64,000 nucleotides of DNA from assembly GCA_003024785.1 (NCBI GenBank), contig PUQB01000077.1, positions 62,001 through 126,000 of the forward strand, given 5' to 3'. This stretch comes from Selaginella tamariscina (taxonomy: Eukaryota; Streptophyta; Lycopodiopsida; Selaginellales; Selaginellaceae). Below are positions 58,871 through 64,000 of the stretch, in pieces. The notes beneath the pieces were generated by a model. The model was not told the origin of the DNA, did no database searches, and saw only the letters and a list, made by a program, of their open reading frames with translations. Every line of letters begins with the position of its first letter. Position 1 is the first letter of the stretch. The translations under genes and the position numbers were made by a program.

Positions 58871-60673
58871 ATGAATGCAGCAGATGTTGATCTGTGCAAC
58901 AAGCTCGTACACGCACACAGCAAGTCTGGAAATGTGGAAGCGGCACGAGCAGTTTTCAACAGGATTCCAGGCACCAAGAACTTCATGTCATGGTGTCTCA
59001 TGCTCTCTGCATATGCCAAAAACGGGCATGTCGAACAAGCTAGGCATATATTTGATCAGATGCCTGCAAGGAACCTTGTCTCCTGGAGCACAATGCTCTC
59101 TGCATATGCCCGTAATGGGCAAGTGTACGAAGCGAAAGACCTGTTTGACAATATGCAAGAGAGGAACTTGATTGTCTGGAGTGCCATGTTAGCTGCTTAC
59201 TGCGAAACAGGATCCATCTTTGAGATAGAAGCCTTCTTTTACGAAATGCCTGTATGGGATCTGCTGTCGTGTACAACAATGGTTACAGCATATGCCCAGA
59301 CTGGGCACTTGGACAAAGCAAAAGAACTGTTTGACAGACTCCCAGAACACAACCTCGTTTCATGCACTGCCATGGTGTCAGCCTTCTGCGACTTCAGATT
59401 GCTTGAGGAAGCTGAAAAACTTCTGAATCAGATGCAGGAGCGTAACATCTATACTTGGAGCAAAATATGTTCTGCATATGCCCAACAAGGGCATATTGAA
59501 AACGCGAAGCTTGTATTTGATTCAATGCCGGAGCACAACCTCGTCTCGTGGAGTTCGATGGTATCTGCATACGGACAGAACGGAAATGTCGTACAGGCTA
59601 AGTATATATTTGATTCGATGCAAGTGCACGATATAATCTCCTGGAACACAATGCTGTCTGCATATGCCCAGAACGGGCATATGGAAGAGGCAAAGGACAC
59701 ATTCGATGTGATGAAGGAGAGGGATATAATCTCCTTCAATGCTTTATTAGCTGCCTATGTACAGAACGGGCATATAGAGATGGCCAAGCAATTGTTTTCT
59801 AGAATGCACGAGTTGAACCTGCTCACTTGCAACACTATGCTCACTGCATATGCACAAAAGGGGCATACGGAGGAAGCATGGAGTGTATTCACCGGCATGC
59901 GCAAACGCAACATGTTGAGCTACACAGCTATGGTGGCTGTATATGCTCGAAATGGTCATATACAAGAGGCACTGAAACTGTTTTACAACATGCAAGAGCT
60001 GAGTTTGGTCTCAAGCAATGTAATACTATCTGCATTTGCAGAGCAAAAGCATTTGGAGATGGCCAAGTTTGTATTCGATACGACGATTGAGAGGAACTTA
60101 GTTACATGGAACACATTGTTATCTGCGTATGTTCACAACCAGCGCTTGGAAGATGCAATTGAGTTGCTCAGTCGTATGGAAGACAAGGATGTGTGCACAT
60201 GGAATACAATGCTTACTGCATATGCCCAGAATGGGTGTATTGCAGAGAGTGAGAGGATATTCAACAGGCTTATGGGGAGAGACAATATAACATGGAAAGC
60301 CATGCTAACAGCATATGCCCATAATGGTTTCTCAAGAGAAGTAATTAGCATGTCACAGGAGATGAACACAAGGGATATAGCAGACCACGACTGTTTTACA
60401 TGCGTTCTCATGGCATGTAGCCACCTTGGTGAGGTTTCTCCTGGAAGATTGCATTTCGTGTCCATGAAGATGGATTTTGAACTTAAGCCCACAAAGCAAC
60501 ACTACTGTTGTATGTTAGACCTCTTGGGTCGTGCAGGGTACATTTCTGATGCCGAGGAGTTGTTCACACATATGCCTTATGTACCAGATGCATTAGACCT
60601 CCGATGCTTGGTTAGTGCTTGTACCACACAGATGTGGATAGGAATGGAGGAGAAAACCAGTTTGTTTAGTTGA
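58871..60673 (+). CDS. Pentatricopeptide-repeat protein PPR-1, S-motif array
   Basis: An intact 600-residue intronless reading frame. From residue about 25 it consists of roughly fifteen 31-residue units of the pattern MPARNLVSWSTMLSAYARNG, QVYEAKDLFDN, then an L2/S2-like end (DCFTCVLMACSHLGEVSPGR, HYCCMLDLLGRAGYISDAEE). It stops inside the E1-like motif after GMEEKTSLFS. Such proteins bind organellar RNA, one base per repeat, and in PLS-type families guide C-to-U editing. There is no obvious transit peptide before the first repeat, so an upstream exon may be missing. There is no DYW deaminase. The neighbour PPR-2 lies tail to tail, 11 bp away. Confidence 0.9.
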   Translation: MNAADVDLCNKLVHAHSKSGNVEAARAVFNRIPGTKNFMSWCLMLSAYAKNGHVEQARHIFDQMPARNLVSWSTMLSAYARNGQVYEAKDLFDNMQERNLIVWSAMLAAYCETGSIFEIEAFFYEMPVWDLLSCTTMVTAYAQTGHLDKAKELFDRLPEHNLVSCTAMVSAFCDFRLLEEAEKLLNQMQERNIYTWSKICSAYAQQGHIENAKLVFDSMPEHNLVSWSSMVSAYGQNGNVVQAKYIFDSMQVHDIISWNTMLSAYAQNGHMEEAKDTFDVMKERDIISFNALLAAYVQNGHIEMAKQLFSRMHELNLLTCNTMLTAYAQKGHTEEAWSVFTGMRKRNMLSYTAMVAVYARNGHIQEALKLFYNMQELSLVSSNVILSAFAEQKHLEMAKFVFDTTIERNLVTWNTLLSAYVHNQRLEDAIELLSRMEDKDVCTWNTMLTAYAQNGCIAESERIFNRLMGRDNITWKAMLTAYAHNGFSREVISMSQEMNTRDIADHDCFTCVLMACSHLGEVSPGRLHFVSMKMDFELKPTKQHYCCMLDLLGRAGYISDAEELFTHMPYVPDALDLRCLVSACTTQMWIGMEEKTSLFS

Positions 60674-60684
60674 TAGTATCAATA
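60674..60684. other. 11-bp gap between convergent PPR stop codons
   Basis: The stop codons of PPR-1 (plus, ending 60673) and PPR-2 (minus, ending 60685) nearly touch, so the two 3' UTRs must overlap in antisense inside each other's coding region. Confidence 0.7.
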
Positions 60685-62481
60685 CTATCCCTTAAAGTGA
60701 CTCATGGCAATATGCAATGGTGCGTAATTCTGCCCATCAAGCCTGAGTGCATTATCAGCAGCACGAATACCTCTCTCTTTGTCCTTGTGGATCATCGAGG
60801 CCCCCAACAATGTCTTCCACACAATAGAGTTTGCATTATATGGCATTTCTTCAGTTAACTCTTCAGCCTCTAAGGGTCGTCCTGCACGACCAAGCAAGTC
60901 AACCATGCAGGCATAGTGATCAACTGTCGGTACTGAGTCTTCCGACATTGACATGAACTGTCTCCTGCCTTCCTCTAGGAGACCACCGTGACTACATGTC
61001 GATAAAACTATGGTAAAAGTTGTACAGTTTGGTTGTTCGCCCTCCAAATTCATCCTGTGGAAAAACATAAGAGCGTCTTTCCCGTGCCCGTTCTGTGCAT
61101 GTACCACGATGATTGTGTTCCATGACACTGTGTTCCGCTCATGCAACTTGTTGAATACCTCTTGAGCTCTGTCAAGTCTCCCACATTTGCCATACATATT
61201 GACCAGTGCGGTTCCAAGAATGACGTGAGTATGAAAACCGCTCTCAACGACGCATGCATTTACTACATCCGCCTGTCTTAAGTCCGAGACCTCAGCACAT
61301 GCATCTACCAGGCACAAGTAAGAAACCATGTCCGGACGAAAACCATGCAAGTCAATTCTCCTGAACAAATCCATGGCTTCCTTGCTAAACCCATTCTGCG
61401 TGTATGCCGTCAGCATGCTCGTCCATGCAACCACGTCCCTGTGTTCTATAGAATCAAAAGCTTTCTTTGCATCACATGCACTCCTTGATCTTCCATACGC
61501 AGACACCAGAGCAGTTCCCACTAAGCACGAACAAGAACAATGCACTGCTCCATGTACTAGCTTCACCTCTTTGAGATGCTCACACCCTCCCAGAACGTTT
61601 GCAACTGAAACTTCATCAAGCTGTAGTCCGTCTAGATCCTTGAAAGCAAAGAGCTCAAGCGCTTTCTTTCCATCTCCACTACGTGCATATGCGGCAATCA
61701 TCGAGCTCCACGAAACACACATGATGGCTCTGGAGACTCCTCAAGCAATAACCTTGCATCTTCAACATGGCCTGAACTTGCATGTGCAGATATGACTGTG
61801 CTCCAGGACAGTGCGTTCATGTGTGGCATCTTGTCAAAGAGGCTCCTTGCTTCTTGTGAATTCCCCTTCTGGGCATTTGCAGCAAGAATCGCATTCCATG
61901 AGATAATATCTCGTTCCGGCATCTCGTGAAGATATACCGAGCCCGATGTACATCTCCGGCTTCCCCGTAAGCTGTGATCATCGCATTCCATGAAATCACA
62001 TCAGTGTCTGGCATAGTTTTGAACACATAAACGCATCCTGGAAATGCCCGTTCAGGCAAATGCAGAGATGAGGCAGTTCCAAGAGATGATGCTTCTATAT
62101 GTCATCTTCTGAAAGACCATCCTGGCGTCACGGATTCTGCCTGTTTGTGCATATGCATCCATCATGTATGTACACGAAATAGCGCTCTGTTCCGGCATTC
62201 TGTCAAAGCATCCCTTTGCCTCCTCTAGGTGCCGGTTCTGGGCATATGCTCCCACCATTATAGTCCATGAGAAGATGTTCCTGCTCTCGAGTGAATCAAA
62301 AAACGGACAATGCATCATACACGCTTCCGCATTTTCCATACATTTGTACAAGATGGTTTCCCAGGAATGTGGACTTGTCTTGCCACTGCTCATTGAGTAA
62401 CGTTCGTAGCCGGGTTACCTCTCCAATAGATTTGCATCTGTTCAATGCCGATGCATACTGCTGTTTGAAGCTTCCCACCAT
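60685..62481 (-). CDS. Pentatricopeptide-repeat protein PPR-2, PLS type, frame interrupted
   Basis: Minus strand, no introns. It opens MVGSFKQQYASALNRCKS and the typical FLGNHLVQMYGKCGSVYDAL, then S-type repeats (FSWTIMVGAYAQNRHLEEAK, VISWNAMITAYGEAGDVHRA), P/L/S triplets (VSWSSMIAAYARSGDGKKAL, VVAWTSMLTAYTQNGFSKEA, LGTALVNMYGKCGRLDRAQE), and an end with HYACMVDLLGRAGRPLEAEE and GIRAADNALRLDGQNYAPLH in the E1/E2 zone. It lacks a DYW domain. Frame changes near 62310, 62060, 61960 and 61720 divide the chain, each close to a repeat boundary. It is probably an organellar RNA-binding editing factor if functional. Confidence 0.8.
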
Positions 62482-62573
62482 TCATGGTTACTCTGGGTTA
62501 AGCAATTCCGGGCTCAGAACGAGACCTGTTTATTATATATCGGTCTACAGAGACAGACCTTAAACAATGCATA

Positions 62574-62960
62574 TCAAGCACTTAACAAGGCAGTGAGTTT
62601 GTTCAAGTTCTTATCAGACGATCCGCCTTTGTCGATGCTTCTTCTAATCTTCTCCCCAAGTTCCACAGCATTTTTCTTTAACACCTTCCCAGAATCCTCC
62701 ACCATAAGCTTCTTGATTACCTTCTCAACCTCGTCCTTGCCAACCAAGCCTCGTGAGCCCTTTGAAAACTTGAAACCAACCTTCCAATCGTGCACACACA
62801 ACTTGCAGTTTATGTTCTGCTCGGCAAAAATAGGCCAGCAAAGCATGGGCATCCCACATGGGAGTGCTTCCAGAATCGAGTTCCAGCCACAGTGTGTCAG
62901 GAACCCCCCTACCGATCCATGTTTCAGTACCTGTAACATTAACGAGTAAAATAATACCGT

Positions 62961-63011
<51 letters not shown>

Positions 63012-64000
63012 AAGTTGCGGAGCCCATGAAATGATAAGTCCTTGTTTTTTGTTCTGTCAACGAAGCCATTGAAGAAGTCTTGTGCTTGTTCACCGTCTTT
63101 CGCGATAAGGTCGGGCCTCACCACCCAGAGAAATGGTTGCTTACTCGACTCAAGGCCAAGTGCAAGCTGCTGTATCTGTTCCCTGGACATTGTTGCTAAG
63201 CTCCCAAAAGATATATACAGCACCGAGGACGGCTCCTGTTGGTCGAGCCAGGCGATGCAATGCATGTCTTCTTTCCAGAGACCTTCCCCGCCTTTGAAAC
63301 TGCTGCCCTTCTCGCGGGATAGAAACGCACCGGGTAATAAGGGGCCGATGGGAAGAAAGCTTGTACATGGAAACATCTCATTCAGTCCGTCTACGATGTC
63401 GCCTTCAAGCTCTTCAACGGAGTTTATGAGTATGCATTTTGCTTCGCTGTTACGAGAAGCAATGCGGACTCTCTTCTGCAGATCTGATGGGTCTGCTGGC
63501 GACAGGATGGAGTGTGGAAGTTCGTCCCTGTGAAGATTGCGGATGCTTGGTATGTGGTTGATGGGGATGTTTTCTGCTTCTGAACAAACACAAAGCAATT
63601 AAGAACGATGATGCATTAAGTCATTGACTCAACACCAATGCGCATTAAACACCTTAAAGTCAAACAAACACACCCACGCACGCGCACCGAAACTGACCTG
63701 TAGAGGTGACTGGTACGATGCCATCAGAAATCAAGCACTCCAATGAAGAGTTAATTATCTGACTGGCAGCTCCGCTGGTCCACAGGCCAATCCTTGGAAT
63801 GCCGAGCTTGTTAGCAAGATCCTGGCCCATGTGAATAAACCAGTCCGCCAGAAGCCCAGAGAAGGGAGCAGACCATACCTCCTGCACGTACCTCCTCCTT
63901 TAGCAGGTTGTACAATCCGTCTCTGGCCCGTTCCATTGCATCCAGGTGTGCCATCAGAGTGCTTGAGCAGGTCTTCAAGCTGGCACCAACGTCGAAAACC
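62574..64000 (-). CDS. UDP-glycosyltransferase G, 5' end beyond the window
   Basis: Three exons visible: 64000-63698 (partial), 63579-63009 and 62930-62574. Motifs: DWFIHMGQDLANKLGIPRIG and SQIINSSLECLISDGIVPVT in exon 1, ILINSVEELEGDIVDGLNEM and CIAWLDQQEPSSVLYISFGS in exon 2, then the PSPG box across the splice (SWAPQLQ joined to [36 protein letters not shown]). The tail ends NLNKLTALLSA. The exon 2 end reads KGLIISWAPQ in another frame than the rest, so one indel lies near 63045, and another near 63890. The intron between exons 2 and 3 starts with a (CT)n-(CA)n microsatellite right at the donor. Confidence 0.85.
62940..63008 (-). repeat. TG/GA compound microsatellite next to a 5' splice site
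   Basis: (TG)n followed by (AG)n from about 62961 to 63006. On the minus strand it forms the first 45 bases of the UGT G intron (GTCTCTCTCT then CACACACA). Confidence 0.85.

Noticed and set aside
1-64000. tRNA, rRNA or CRISPR loci
   Set aside because: By eye I found no cloverleaf with A and B boxes, no rRNA-like conserved stretch, and no regularly spaced repeat array. A covariance-model scan would be needed to exclude small RNA genes.

Overview
The window looks like nuclear DNA of a land plant. Evidence: an organellar CDGSH/NEET protein, two early light-induced proteins (ELIPs), at least five plant-type UDP-glycosyltransferase (UGT) genes with a PSPG box, two pentatricopeptide-repeat (PPR) proteins, a LORELEI-like protein, a DUF3511 protein, a nepenthesin-type aspartic protease, a WAC-DDT-WHIM ISWI partner, Ty1/copia and Ty3 elements, and TTTAGGG-type repeats. 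The PPR style (long runs of 31-residue S motifs with AYAQNGH cores), a Crinkler-type NTPase-nuclease gene and an mpaB-like oxygenase suggest a seed-free plant, most likely a lycophyte such as Selaginella. That placement is inference; the species cannot be read from the sequence.

Layout. 0-4.4 kb: end of a broken beta-helix gene (+), NEET gene (-), a 230-bp MITE, exons of an unknown gene and an mpaB-like gene (+). 4.4-6.8 kb: TG/CA-rich spacer. 6.8-11.4 kb: young Ty3 element with almost identical 184/185-bp LTRs. 11.8-13.0 kb: a second terminal-inverted-repeat element. 13.6-16.4 kb: Crinkler/RHS-type NTPase-nuclease gene (+) behind a telomere-repeat box. 17.1-18.5 kb: seven-exon secreted endonuclease I family gene (-), then an aspartic protease (+) and a LORELEI-like gene (-). 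22.1-26.4 kb: old copia copy with a later LTR inserted. 26.4-30.8 kb: AT-rich, nothing recognised. 30.8-32.5 kb: intronless DDW1-like gene (-).

The region 33-44.7 kb is a UGT/ELIP block. It holds a UGT gene and an ELIP gene, partly copied into an inverted duplication with about 1.67-kb arms and a 1.16-kb spacer carrying another UGT piece. A 2.9-kb AT-rich gap follows, then two convergent UGTs. 45-53 kb is a repeat graveyard: a methyltransferase-like pseudogene of bacterial beta-class motif order, three retroelement fossils and a 68-bp tandem repeat. 54-64 kb resumes the UGT cluster, with a tandemly duplicated UGT 5' end, a DUF3511 gene, two tail-to-tail PPR genes 11 bp apart, and a UGT running off the right end.

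Gene state. Endonuclease I, the LORELEI-like gene and PPR-1 read open with matching splice phases, and the Crinkler-type gene reads open from its second exon on. The beta-helix, mpaB-like, protease, DDW1-like, both ELIP, most UGT and PPR-2 genes carry small frame-changing indels. The two ELIP copies are broken at different places, so either many copies are decaying or the assembly keeps single-base indel errors. I could not separate these from sequence alone.
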